Of a stretch of 64,000 nt of DNA, positions 22,934 through 35,329 are shown piece after piece. Numbering within the stretch: the stretch's first letter is position 1; every line of letters starts with the position of its first letter. The position numbers were made by a program, and so were the translations under genes. The notes below the pieces were generated by a model. The model did no database searches. It worked only from the letters and a program-made list of their open reading frames with translations, and was not told the DNA's origin. The stretch is from the NCBI GenBank assembly GCA_030374765.1, contig JARGXX010000004.1, forward strand, positions 1,612,001 through 1,676,000. Reading direction: 5' to 3'. Source of the DNA: Agarophyton chilense (lineage: Eukaryota; Rhodophyta; Florideophyceae; Gracilariales; Gracilariaceae).

Positions 22934-24730
22934 ATGTCGTCCAAAGACCGCCCGAGGACGCGGAATAAAACCGGTGCACCGGAATCATCGCAACCATCCC
23001 GTATCCCGGTCCGTTCACGGTCTCATACCGGTGGATCGACTGGCGTGCCAGGTGGAAGGACCTCGAGACCTCCCGTCTCTGATTTGACACCCCCAGCAAG
23101 TGGAGCAGGACCGGCGTCTGCCGCCGCCCAGATGCCCTCCCCTGCTAGGGACGTCACTCTCCATCCCAGCTTTGCAGCTGTGGAAGAGCAACTCCGCTCT
23201 ATGCGGGAAGCTCAAGTCATCCTTGGAGAGGAGTTCGATTCCCTTCGCAAGAAGGTAAATGACACTGCTAAGCAGGATTTTTCTGAGGACCACCGTGTCC
23301 TCCGTGCGGACGTGAACTCGATTCTAGAGTCCCTTAGTGGACCCTCGGCCTTTGTCAAGGACGTCGCGGACACGTTCTCGCGCTTCCAAAGCCGTCTCGA
23401 GACGTTGGAACAAACCCTAATGTCGGGGGATGATCCGGCCGAGCCGGTTGCAGTATCCCACAAGGGAAGTAAGGAAGAGAACCGCCAGGCTCGAAGGAAG
23501 CGAAGAAACACGGATCCCAAACCGTCGGATTCCTCATCCTCGGAGTCCGACTCTTCCAATTCATCGGTGGAAGTAGCTCGCCGTGAGCGTTCCTCATGCT
23601 CTAAGCGGTCAACAGCCACCCATGGTGTCATCCGCGCCCGCACGAAGGGAAGGAAGCACACAGGTTTGAAGGAGCTGAAACCGACCAATTCGCTCTTTAA
23701 GAAGCTCTTATCATACCGGTACCACTGTTTGGAGGACTTCTCTGTGGATTGTACACCCCGTGGTATGGGAAGGGTGAAGGACTGCATTAAGCGAATGCAG
23801 CTCTCACTTCGCATCCAGTTGTTTTCTGGAGAAGACCCAATATTGGTGTTGGATTTCTTGGCACGCTTTGTCGCGGAAGCTGACATCCTTGGAATGAACG
23901 AGGGACAGGCCTATATTGCCTTACCGTACTTCCTACGTGGGCTTACAGAAGACCAGTATCACTCTGTCAGAGGTTCATCACGCGCCTCCGAAGGAGGGTT
24001 CACATGCTGGCCTGATGCAGTTCAATACCTCCTGAGGTCGTATGCTACTAATTCCGCCATTGAGCAGGCTATACTACCCCTCCGGGACACTCGCCAACGT
24101 CCAGGCGAGCCGGAAACCGATTATTCGTCGCGCCTTAACAAGGCCTTCCACCGATGTGGCAATGTTTACCCCGCTGAAGAGCGTTGTACCATGTTTGTCG
24201 ATGGTTTGGACCCGGCAATCCGGACTCTTGTTGCTCGACGTCGAGAAGATAGTCCTAAAGCCACGTATTTGGAACTAGTGCAGTTCGCTCGCGCAGAGGG
24301 TGAAGCCCTGCGCGCACGCACTCCTGGATCCAGGGCTAGGTCCGCAAAAGCGTTGATGTTACAACCGGGTACCCCGTCAGCTTCGATGATCGACGAACAG
24401 GCCTCTTGAAGGGATTATGATAACTTGCAGCTAGCCCATAGCGACGTTCATTCCATCCCGACAACGGAGTTACCCTCAACCTTGGACAAATCACAATACG
24501 TGATTGAGGATGACACGCTACTCTATGCCGATAATGGTCGCGTTCGTGCGTCACGCGTCCCACACGAGAGTGGTAATATCCGCTTTTCGCGTCTTGGTTG
24601 GAGAGATACCCGCCCCGCGGTGAAGTTCGCCGATGCTCGCCACCCAACACCGGCTTCTGGTCTGATTTTTCATCTCTGCTACAAACCAGGCCATACTTCT
24701 CCACAATGTGTGTTGTCTCTCCAAGAATGG
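22934..24730 (+). pseudogene. Element 2 gag region
   Basis: The N-terminal part is basic and proline/serine-rich, with a heptad-like stretch (EEQLRSMREAQVILGEEFDSL). A Ser/Asp/Glu linker follows near 23530-23580. Then comes the retrotransposon-gag fold (LVLDFLARFVAEADILGMN, ALPYFLRGLTEDQY, YLLRSYATNS, DYSSRLNKAFHRC). A zinc-knuckle-like C-Y-K-P-G-H-x-x-x-x-C lies near 24680. Its central domain is close in sequence to the Element 3 gag (VIEFLTRFVAEEDTIEM). Confidence 0.85.
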
Positions 24731-25119
24731 GCACAAGTCGTAGTCAATTACGAGGCCCTATCCCGGGAGGACATAGAAGCTGTCCCGATTGCATCGTATA
24801 TCCGTGCTCGAGCGGATGTTCCACGTCACGTGTCGCTTCCCCGAGCTCGGGTCGTACCTGCACCGGATTCCCGTGTCACCGTCGTGGTCGGTCACCCCAC
24901 CGCTTCTGCGACACCTTCTGGACCTGATGCCCAGGCGTTGCCATCTCAACGCCCTGAGCAGCCGCCTCCGGCGGAGCAGGCCCAGAAAAACTAAATTTGG
25001 GAGTCTTCTCTCAAGGAGGGGCACCCTCAGAGTCGAGGCCGACGGCGCCCGAGGCGTCCAAGCCTCGCTCCCCTGTCAAAATTCTTTCAAAGAAAGAGGC
25101 CGTCAATGACGTGAACTCG

Positions 25120-27490
25120 GAACACTTTAGTGTTCTGCGTCGTCCGTGGAAACGTGTTTCCCATAACCGGTTCCCGGATAGAGTTCTGGTGATAGCCAAG
25201 ACAAACTACAAGGTCTATGCTGACCTTGGCCTTTCACCCCAGTTCATGGTGCGACACGTTACTGTCTTAGACACCGGTGCCGGTCCGAACTTTGTCGTGG
25301 AGGAAGTGTTACCGCCTTCTTTGCAGTCTAGGATCCGCCGCTGCCACGTCCCGTAGGTAGCTGACGCGAACAACAAACCGTTGGATACGGTGGGGTTCAT
25401 AGAACTGGTAGTTTACGTTGGCACTCGCGTGGTGAAACTCGACTTCGTCGTATGTCGGAAATTAGCCGCCCCAGTCATCTTGGGTTGCAACTTTTGCGAC
25501 CGCTTCGTCGAAGCGATCTTCCCCCGCCAGCGGCGTGTCGAGATGGAGGATGGATCGTCCACTCCGATTGTTCGTCGTCCGCTTAGGCGTGCCACGAAGA
25601 AGCATGTCCCGCTACCGGCAGCACAGGAACCTGGACCGGATAACCGTGAATCTAATAAGCCCCGCGTCGCAGCGTCGTTGTGCGTCCCGCCTGAGTCCCA
25701 AATGATGGTGAAAGTAACCTCCCGTCAACACGGACTCCGGGTCTTGCAACCATTGTCGTCACTGTATGACAGGCACAGCCTCGCAATTGCGAATGGAATC
25801 GTCCATGTGGAGCCAAACCAACCGTTTCACGTGCTGATCGCCAATCTAGGGACTGTATCCCAGTATCTGGTGAAGAACCCAGTGATAGGGTCCGTCATGC
25901 CGCACCCCATCGCTATGGTGCCGACAAAGCTGACCGCAGCTGACGTTCTCGGACTCGTTCACTCTAAGGAGGGGGACAGCCCGGAACCCGTTTCATCGCC
26001 GGTACCCGGGGCTCAGCCTGTAACATCAGGGACGCAGCCCATTTCAACGAGTGGTGACCGCCCCGATCCAGTCCAAGAACTCGAAGACCTGGATCTCAGC
26101 CACGTCCCGGAGTCATACCGCCATCGATTGCGAGAACTTTTAAGGGACTTCACCACTATGTGGGACGGCTCCCTTGGTGAGATTGCCACTACGGAACACC
26201 GGATTGATTTGCTACCGGACACCCGACCCATCTCTCAGCACGCATACCGTGCCGGACCCGCCGCACGCGCGGAGGAAAAGGCACAAGTGGATAGAATGCT
26301 TCGAGCAGGAGTCATTGAACCGGCTCAGTCGCCGTGGGCTTCTCCAGTAGTACTGGCTCCAAAGCGGGATGGTTCCTGGAGGTTTTGCGTGGACTACCGT
26401 CGGTTGAATGCCGTCACCGTCAAGGACGTGTATCCAATCCCAATAATGGACGAGTACATTGACTCGCTGGTCACCGCCACCGTCTTTGAAACCCTGGACG
26501 CCAATTGGGGATACTGGAAAGTTCCGGTAAGGACGCAAGACCAGGATAAAACCGCTTTCGCGTATCACTCCGTTCTCTACCGTTTGAAACGGATGCCTTT
26601 TGTCTTACCAACGCCCCCGCTACTTTCCAGCGAGCCATCGACATCCTATTGGCCCGCTTCAAATGGCATACCTGCCTGGTCTACCTGGGTGACATAATCG
26701 TCTTCTCAGATAATCTGTACAAACATCTCACTCATGTGAGGGATATCATGACCACGCTTCGAGATGCGGGTGTCAATCTTAAGTTGAAGAAATAGGACTT
26801 CTTCACGGACACCATGAAGTATCTCGGCCATTTTATCCGTCCAGGACGTGTTAAAATCGAGGAGACTCGTGTTAAGTCACTCAAAGAGGCTAAAGAACCG
26901 CCTACGCAAACCGAGCTTCGTTCCTTTCTGGGACTCGCAAACGTCTACCGACGATTCATCCCGCACTTTGCGGACAAGGCTGCACCGTTAAACGCGCTTT
27001 TGCGGAAAGGCCAACCACCAAAACTGGACCCCTTAACCCCCGTTCAAACGGAATCTTTCAACTCTCTGAAGGATTCTGTCGACTCCGCCCCGATCCTGCC
27101 GTTGCCCAAGCCTGGAAGTCCCTTCACCGTAGATACGGACGCCAGCGACTACCAAGTAGGTTGTGCACTGTTCCAAACTGCACCCAATGGGGAAGGATGC
27201 CCCGTAGGGTACTGGTACCGATCGCTAAACGTCAACGAGAAGAATTACTCCGTCTCGGAGAAGGAATGCCTTGCAGTAGTGTGGGCATTACAAACATTGC
27301 GCCCCTATCTCATAGGTAATCATTTCACCGTTTTTACGGACCACGCATCACTTCGATGGCTACTCTCCATCTCGGAGCCTTCAGGCCACTTGATGCATTG
27401 GCTTCACCGTCTAGCGGAATTTGACTTTGACGTGCAGTACCGAAAAGGATCGTGCAACACCCAAGCCGATGCTCTCTCCCGTCTGGTCAC
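25120..27490 (+). pseudogene. Element 2 protease, reverse transcriptase and RNase H regions
   Basis: Protease: VLDTGAGPNFV at about 25267-25297. RT: VIEPAQSPWASPVVLAPK, WRFCVDYRRLNAVTV, FETLDANWGYWKVPV, then the polymerase-site box and FLGLANVYRRFI. RNase H: FTVDTDASDYQVGCALFQ at about 27120, NYSVSEKECLAVVWAL, FTDHASLRWLLSI, and QADALSRL at about 27470. Everything is in the usual order. Fossil. Confidence 0.88.
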
Positions 27491-27839
27491 TACTGGCGAA
27501 GCACTACCCGTCAAAGACGATGAAATACCCTGCTTTGCAGTGAATGAAGACGACGCTACCATCGAGGACGAGGAACGAGACACGGACTCTTCAGATTCCG
27601 GTTCCGAATTGGACGACTTTCTTCTCTCGGAAGATTCCGAGAAACCCTTACCAGGGAACTTCGTGCCTATTACTCTAGAGGAGATGATACGGGAGCAATT
27701 CGCTGACCCGTTCGGCGCGAAGGTCCGCGCTCAACTCAATGGAGGAGGTACTCTCCCCTTTCAGGTGAATGACGCCGGATACCTTGTACGGACCGTCAGA
27801 TCGCACCCACAAATCGTGGCACCACATAACCTCCAGTCG

Positions 27840-28490
27840 AGAGTCTTGCGGTTGTCGCACTACTCCAAACTGAGTGGCCACGTCGGGGGACGGAAACTTT
27901 ACCTCACCTTAGGCCGTAATTTCTACTGGCCTGCCATGGCAGTGGACTGCTACACAACGGCGCGGTTTTGTACCGATTGCGCTCGGAACCGTGTCAAGCT
28001 CCGTCGTCACGCGACGAAGTTGAAACTGTTTCCAGCTCGCGCTCCATTGGAGTTTGTGGCCATCGATATGCTCGGTCCCTTCCTTACCACTAAGCGGAAT
28101 TACAAGTTCTTAATCTTAATTACGGATGGCTTCTCAAAGCTGGTCTGGACCGTACCGTTACTGAAGATCTCCCCTTTGAGCGTGGCTCAAGCCTTCGTCC
28201 TACACTGGGTCTTCGTCTACGGTCCACCGGCCAACCTCCTTTTCGATAACGGGAGACAGTTCGCCTCTCGTTTCTTCGAGGATGTATGTCGCATCTTGGA
28301 CATTAAGAACCTGTTCACGACCACTTATCACCCCCAAACTAATGGGCAGGTCGAACGGTTCAATCGGACATTACTTGCGACACTCCGTTCATACGTTGCC
28401 GGTCACCCCAAAGATTGGGACTTGTTCACTGATGCGCTCACCTTTGTGTACAATATGCAGGTGCACAGGACAACTGGATGAACGCCCTTC
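27840..28490 (+). pseudogene. Element 2 integrase region
   Basis: The HHCC finger (L-S-H-Y-S-K-L-S-G-H and C-T-D-C) is followed by the rve core: VAIDMLGPFLTTKRNYKFLI, LLFDNGRQFASRFFEDVC, YHPQTNGQVERFNRTLLATL. D, D and E are present with family spacing. The stretch from about 28500 to 29790 encodes the integrase tail and a long Pro/Arg/Thr-rich linker before the chromodomain. Confidence 0.88.
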
Positions 28491-29794
28491 GAGCTGGTAC
28501 TGTCCCGTACCCCACCGCCCGTGGCGCTGGAACCACAGCCCACGCTGGACACCTTTCCGTCACCGTCTGCTTACCGTGAAAAACTTGGCTCACGAAGCTC
28601 GTTCCCGCCGCACGGCGTTCAATGGGCCGAACCCAGGCCGCTTACAAGCGTGACTTTGATACCAAAGCCCCTCGCTCGCCGCCACGTCTCGCCCCCGACG
28701 GTTATGTATTCATCCGCAAGGATTATTGGAACCCAGAGAAGGAGAAACGCCACATGCTGTCACCCGTTGCCGACGGCCCCTTTCGGGTTATTTCGGTGGC
28801 TCCCGACACTGTCGTTGTTGACCTGGCTGGTAATCACGAACGCATCTCACGCGATCGCGTGGTATCGGCTCCTCCGCCGTTAACCTCCCAACCTACTGGT
28901 GTTACTGCTCCCGTTGTAACGGATTCCTCGACCCCCTTACCCAAGGTCCACCCGCGTCCCTACGCCTTACCACACCCATCTCGGGGTTTGTCTGACCTTC
29001 CGCTACCCGCGGCGCCCAACCCGCAAGGAATTGTGTCGCGCATTCGTCGCTCCCCCCCGGTCCACCTGACAGGCAACAACCCCGGTGCATCGTCTAAGGA
29101 GAGGGAGGCGCCCGACAGCCGTCGTATTCCGGTCGATACCGTCGCTGGAAACGCCGCACCGTCGCGTGTCATTCTTTGCCCATCAGGGGTGCCTGATACC
29201 GACGTCCTGCACGACTCGACGCAGCCGCTATCCAAGCCTCAGAACGCAGCTGCAAATAACGTCACCAACACTCGCCGAGGTGTCACCACACGTGCAACAC
29301 GGAATGAAAATGCGCTCGACGCACCGCAGCCTGATACAGTACGAGTGGACGACGCACCGCCAAGTACCCCGCACAGAGAGGCGGATACATCCACGGCGCC
29401 AACGCCGGACAGCCAGCCATTGGAACATTCACGTGACTACACGGAACCTCGCCGCAGGACAGAGAGGTGCGAGAATGCGCCACCGCCCCAGCAAATCTCA
29501 CCGCCGAAGCGAGCTTCACCATGCCGATTAGCGAAACGGCCACCCGGGTTACCCGCCGGTGTGGGCCCTCCAACTGGAGTGGGAAACGCCGAAGCAAACC
29601 AGACACTTGGGGAAGATGAACCGCCGAAGTCGGGTCGACATTCCACTCAGCCGAGGACTTCCTTGCGCGCTACACGGTCCGACCGGAGCGAAGCCGCCCA
29701 ACGTGTGATCACTTCGGTACCCCCGGGCTCAGGACGGGTACCACCCGGAAATAGCGACACCGTCATACGGGATTGCCGGGAAGTGTACCGACAA

Positions 29795-29947
29795 GAGTTC
29801 GTGGTCGGACGCATTTTGGAGCACTTCTACCACCCAGAGGGGTATATCCAATACTTGGTCCGTTGGTACGGGTACGGCCCCGAATGGGATTCAGACGAAC
29901 CGATAGAGCACCTACCTCGGTCGGAGGTGGTACAGTATCATCGTCAT
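29795..29947 (+). pseudogene. Element 2 chromodomain
   Basis: EFVVGRILEHFYHPEG, then IQYLVRWYGYGPEWDSDEPI and EHLPRSEVVQYHRH. This is a good chromodomain match, with the aromatic Y/W/Y positions that cage methyl-lysine in the family. It follows a linker of about 400 residues. Confidence 0.88.
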
Positions 29948-30206
29948 ACTGTCACGGCTTTGCCGGCTACCATAGACCGAGCCCAAGTGGGATAAAAGAC
30001 ACCCGATGGGGATAAAGGGACAGAAAATCTGGATAAGGACCCTTGGAAGAAGGAGAAGATGTACAGAAGACCTGGGGAAGGACACTGAGAAGAAGTGGAA
30101 GGGAAGAAAGAAAACAAATACGTCATAGACGGAAGCAGTTTACTATTTTCGAAGTTGCTGCACACACTACCGCACAGCGGGATATACTAACCAAGATCCC
30201 AAGAGA

Positions 30207-30905
30207 TCAGTTGGAAGAACCCGGATGACCGTGCGCGCCAGCCGAATCGCTAGCGGAGTTACTCCCGCCGGCCAGGCCTGGCACGAGGGCGTCCCTCATC
30301 GTACCGATGTCGCCGCTCGCCGCTTGCGCGTTCAGTCCAACACCCCGAAGGAACTGGGAGATCACGGCCGCCTCTGGGCGTATGGGAACCTCGATAACTT
30401 CCGGTTCGTCCGGCAACGCCGCCGCTACTGGATCGAACACTACACCTGCGTGAGTCGCTCCCTGCGCCGGCTGCGCCGTAGTATTGGCACCATCAGGGTC
30501 TCCCACGTCTTCCATGACCTCGTCGCCACGGAATTCGCCCTCCTCCTCCTCCTGGAGATCATCACCGCCATAGGCGTAGTAGAAGTCATCCGAGTTGACA
30601 AACCCCACGGGGTGCCCGTATGGTATGCCTCGCGGAGCCATCCGGAGTGCGGACGCCTCGGCCTCGGAGATCTCTTGCTGCTCCCATGGGTTAAAGAAGA
30701 TGAAATCTCCCGCCAACGGCGCGCGACGCCCTGGAGACCGATCAGCCCCACCGGCTTCTTGACCACGGCCGCTCTGCCGGACAGGCCCGACAGCCCAGTC
30801 GACACGCCCAATGATGTCGATGAGCTCCTGAGCTTCATCAGCGTTATTGACACCCATGCCGGGTGGACTGTTGCTTCCCCGCCATGTCGACGGCGTGTTC
30901 GTCAC
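30207..30905 (-). pseudogene. Element 2 accessory frame on the opposite strand to gag-pol
   Basis: A 232-codon open frame starts 15 bases inside the 3' LTR boundary, runs against pol and ends about 210 bases from the pol stop. Segment ELIDIIGRVDWAVGP...SPGRRAPLAGDFIFFNPWEQQEISEAEA matches LVDLIDSVDWSGVP...SPGRTAIAGDFVWYDPWTRQLITSEQA in Element 3. A C-terminal pair, QFLRGVGLNAQAASGD and QFLLDAGFPVDQVDGD, also matches. The middle is very acidic (DLQEEEEGEFRGDEVMED). It corresponds only to the C-terminal part of the Element 3 frame. Function unknown. Confidence 0.65.
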
Positions 30906-31007
30906 CTAAGGAGGGGGATATGTAGGGCAATGCCCTTCAGGGGGGTTTCTTCCCAGGACATAGAGATTTCGCTCGCTTGAGGACTAGCTTGGTCTATGAC
31001 AAGCTAT

Positions 31008-31674
31008 TGTAGTATCCGCTCTAACGGAGAGAGCAGACACCCGCAACAGCGTTCGGACTGCCGATGGGTCGCTTGCGGCGAAGGAAAAGGGGCGGTAGAG
31101 CTACAACACCAGCGAGCTGGAAGTGGGGTGTAAGGCCACTACTCGTCAGAGAGGGTGAACAGTGCAACTGTAAAACCTTGATCGAACGTAGGTACGAGAT
31201 GGCTCGTGAAGTGGTTGGGGGCTGACTATCTATTATAGCTCGTCCGGATCTCCGGTTAAAGAATCCTAAGCGAGGAACAGAATAGTCATGATGCCCATGT
31301 TGTCTCCTTTACTTGGAGTCGGCGCTCACCTCTGGTACACTATATACTGTGTGCCAGGGTGAGTGCCCAAATAAATATATAAATAATACCCAGTGGTCAG
31401 CAACCTAGCCAAACCACTGTATGGGTATGGTCCCTGATGGATGTCTAGCTACAAAGGGTAGTAAAACCAGCCACTTGGATCGCCACTACATGCGCCGTTG
31501 CAAGCCAGTCCACTCGTGATACCACATGTTCCACTAATGTACCCTGCCTCCTGGCATCCTACGCGGTGTGCCGTTTCATATCACAAGTTTGATGACATCA
31601 CTCACTTCTGAGTTCCAACCGCGACTTCGCGAAAAATCATCCTATCGGATTCCCCGACGTAGTAGAATACTACA
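31008..31674 (-). repeat. Element 3 left LTR (its 3' LTR)
   Basis: 667 bp, TGTAGTATCC...GAATACTACA, with 7-bp inverted tips TGTAGTA/TACTACA. A TATA-like ACTATATACTG block lies near 31340-31350. Confidence 0.9.
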
Positions 31675-31839
31675 TACCCCCCTCGATAAGCGCGAACCAT
31701 GGGGGACGCAAGAAGCGTTTATACGCAGTCGGACCGGTGTTCCGGGTACTCATCGTCATCACGAAATCCTCGCCGCCCGACCAACTCTTACAGTTCTCAA
31801 CAGCATTCTGTTCCGCACCGCTCTTCAGCTCGATCTCTC

Positions 31840-33530
31840 GCGATGGATCCGAACGCTGGGTCCAATCCGTTTCAGCCCTCCTCTGAGGATGTGCCTTCTG
31901 GGGCTCCGTCCAACACTGCTGGTTATGCGCCGCAGCTTACTGCTCAAAGCGGTCTATACCGTTCGTTCCCCACACCGTACACCGGATTCCGGTCGGTACC
32001 GTAACCTCAGCCAACCATGGCTCCGATGCCGAACGCGGCTTACGTCGCCTCTGCAGGTGTGATTCGAGCTCCTTCTCGTCGTGCTCAGCAGAGCTTCCCG
32101 CCCCCTGCGGATTTCTATGGACGAGATCCTCTCGACAACGTTGAACTTTTCGCGCAAGCGCCCTGGTTTGATCCAGTTGCTATCCGTGATGACGCGTTGA
32201 TGCAACAGTATGTACACGGTGGGTACTTCCCTGACGGTATTCCGGAACACGCGATTCATAGCGACGACTGGGCGAGCCATATTGCTTTGCCAGACAACGC
32301 GATTGCGCGATATTCAACGGAAACCTTTTCCGAAGCCCGTACGCGGTTCACCAAGCTGATTTACCAGCGTCTTCACCGATTCATCATTACGGGTCTCCTC
32401 CCGCAGGACTGGGAACTAGATATCTGGAAAGCCCGTACCGACGGTGAAGGTTACTCGTATATCGAGACACTCGTTCAAGTCGATGTTAGCGGTTGGCGCG
32501 GTGTGCGCGGTGTGCGTGATGCAGCTCTCTTCTTTCAGCAACCTCTTCTCCGTGCAGAGTTCCGCTTCCTTCGAAAGCGTGAAATTCCCTATTGGGATTA
32601 TCCTCGTTCGGAACGTCGTACTCGATCACGTTTGGGCTATTTGGTGCCGTATCAAATGATAGAGATTGACCGCATCCGGCGTAACGCGCGCTTCGGGCGC
32701 TACATCGGTATTCCGGAGCATTGGCCGGCGATCGAGAGTCCTCGTGGTTGCCCTGTGGAGCTCCCACCGGCGATCTCCTACATCGGGTCCGCGTTGGTTA
32801 ACGACCCGTTCTCGGGATATTGGACGGTGGTTTATACCGAGTTTATCGCCAAGATGGTCGTCTTCCTTCTTTGGGATGCTTATAATACCTTTAGAGTTTG
32901 GTACATGTCGCCCACAGCGCGAAAGTATGCGAGAGAACTCGATCATTCCCTTGTTCTGGGATCCCGTGCGCACCATGCCGACTTCCTCCATCTTGTGGAT
33001 TTGATCGACAGTGTCGACTGGTCTGGAGTGCCAGCTGATCAATCCGCTCGCGGAACCCGTGCAAGACACTACGACCATTCTCCTGGACGAACAGCAATTG
33101 CTGGAGATTTCGTTTGGTACGACCCCTGGACGCGCCAGTTGATCACCTCCGAGCAGGCTCGTTTTCTTCGGGAGAACCCGCGTGACATGCCACGAACCAG
33201 CTTACTGGATACGTGTATGATGTTACTCCATCCGAAAACGGAGAGGAACCGTACGAGGAAGCGCCGGGAGCTGAGGCTGAACTCGGTAACGAGGACGAGC
33301 CAGAGCTGGCAGGCGTAGCGACTTCCGTCGATCAATCCGCAGCGGCGGGAGTTGCTCAAGAGTACCTTCATGGATTTACCCAACAACCGAGCGCAGTGCC
33401 GGTCGAAGATCCAGGCTTGGATCTGCTGAGGCAGTTCCTCTTAGATGCGGGCTTTCCCGTGGACCAAGTTGATGGTGATCGCGCACAGCTTCTTGCGAAC
33501 CTGCGTGCTCGCACGTCTCTTTGATGATCG
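31840..33530 (+). pseudogene. Element 3 accessory frame on the opposite strand to gag-pol (longest copy)
   Basis: The plus strand is open for most of this interval (largest frame 32017-33318, 433 codons). It is compositionally coding, rich in Tyr/Trp/Arg/Pro, with no transmembrane run or signal peptide. Recurrent features are PEHWP...CPVELPPAISYIG...YWTVVY in the middle, DSVDWSGVP...SPGRTAIAGDFVWYDPW, and an acidic stretch followed by QFLLDAGFPVDQVDGD at the C-terminus. The last blocks match Element 2 and the middle block matches Element 1. It starts near the 3' LTR and converges on pol. It looks like one protein with a break or two. No known domain recognised. Confidence 0.65.
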
Positions 33531-33636
33531 TAGAAAAGATTCCTAGTCAACACCCTTGCGGTGGTATCTTGATAGCAATAAAACCCCGGTAACTTCGTGT
33601 CTTCAAGATTTCTTCTTATCTTCTAGTCTTCATCTC

Positions 33637-33770
33637 TTCTCGCTTCTCGAGTTCTTAAGTTCTTCTTCTTGCTTCCCGAGTTTCATACTTCCCTTCTCGC
33701 TTCTCGAGTTCTTCAATCATTTTTTCTCGCTTCTCGAGTTCTTCAATCCTTCTTCTCGCTTCTCGAGTTT
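33637..33770 (+). repeat. Five-copy 29-bp tandem repeat between convergent frames of Element 3
   Basis: TTCTCGCTTCTCGAGTT recurs at about 33637, 33666, 33694, 33724 and 33753, a period of 28-30 bases, with a looser sixth copy near 33844. Each unit contains the palindrome CTCGAG and is pyrimidine-rich on this strand. It lies between the stop of the antisense frame and the chromodomain end of pol. Confidence 0.8.
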
Positions 33771-33784
33771 GTCCTAGGTGATAA

Positions 33785-34123
33785 TCAGTAAATGTCCTGT
33801 GCTTGCGTGTTTTCACGTTTCTTCCACATGACTTCTTGTTTTCTTCTCGCCTTTCGAGTTTTTACTACCTTTGTAGCCCATACTGAGAAAGGGGATGTGT
33901 CCATGAGCCCCACTATCGAGGAGTCGATCTCCCTGGGGAGTGGTAATCGCATGCGTCGATGATATTGCACGAGCTGCGAACGGGGGATATGAGCTATAGG
34001 TTTCCACGTATCCGCTTCCGGAGGAAAACCGTACCAACGGACTCGATACAGTAATTCTCTGGTATCTTCATGTTCGCCATGTTCACATATGCGATCCATA
34101 ACATGTTCCTGGGCGTTTCCCAA
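33785..34123 (-). pseudogene. Element 3 chromodomain
   Basis: DRICEHGEHEDTRELLYRV, then RWYGFPPEADTWKPIAHIPRS and QLVQYHRR. The spacing fits a chromodomain with the W-Y-G and D-T-W-x-P core. A basic tail follows. A linker region (about 34400-35000) lies between it and integrase. Confidence 0.85.
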
Positions 34124-35329
34124 TGCTTTGGCTGTTGGCGCGAGACTCCTGTTAACAGGTTTGAAATGCCTTAGGGCTGACCCAAGCGTCTCTGTGTTAG
34201 CAGTCTCCGCGTCGCTAAGTGTTCGCTCGTCGAATAACTGTCATTCTGCCCGCAGGGGCAGTGTACTCATTTCTGGAGAACCTTTCTCAGATAAAGAGCT
34301 ATCCTGTTTTCTAGGTTCCATAGAAGCGTACTTCTTGCTACTTCTCAATTCCCTTCGTGGATGAACTTCCTTCGGTTTATCCGATTCTGACCGCTGTTAG
34401 GTGGATGATGCTGCTTGTACCCCGACAGGAGGCGATACCACTTCTTCTTCCTGCCCACGAGGGATGGGGGCTGATATCGGCGGAACAGCGAGTGGCGCTT
34501 CACCTGACGTTTCAGCCTGAAGCGGCAACGGCGCGTGTTCGCGTGCACTCGTTTCCAAGTCCTTGGGGCCAAATTCCAAAACATCTTTCCTGCTTTCAGG
34601 TTCCAATTCTGTACTTACGGCTGTGTGCGTGCCACGGGGCATATCCCGATATTTCGGAAGCTGTCCGTGATTGGCGTACGCAACCGCCGGCGGTGGGAGA
34701 TCAGGAGCTTTCTCCTCCGCTCGAGCCATTGGTGGCGGTTCACTCTCCCCAAAGTCACTTGGGCTTTTGCCTTGACGTTCCGTCGCACTTGCCTCCTTAG
34801 TTCTACCAGATACCTGGACTTCCACTTGCGGGTCAGGTGCGACTTCAACGCGATCGCGAGATACACGTTCAACGTTTTCACCTGTCTTGATGACCACTGT
34901 GTCTTCATCAAGGCCCACCACTTTGAAGGGTCCAGCCGCTATCGGCAACAACTTATGACGAGATTCTTCCTGTTTGTCCGGTCTTTCAACTCGCACGAAG
35001 ACGTGACCTCTTACTCGGATTGCCGGATTTCCTCTTCGCCTTCTGGCGTCATAGTTTCGCTTATAGCGAGCTTTCGTCTTTGATAACTCCTTAGCTGCTT
35101 CTTCCGCTTTGGCCTTCAGGTCATTCCTCCATTTCAGATGGTACTTAGCCGGGGTCGGCGCGTCCTAGTGTGTCTCGTAGTCGAGCGCAACCGGTAAAGC
35201 CGGAGGGTTACGTGAGAGCACGAGGTCGAACGGTGCCGTCTTTGTAGAGGTATGCACTTGCGTATTGTACGCGTAGCACAGAGTATCTGTAAACATGTCC
35301 CATTCTATCGGGTGGTCCGCGATGTAGTG

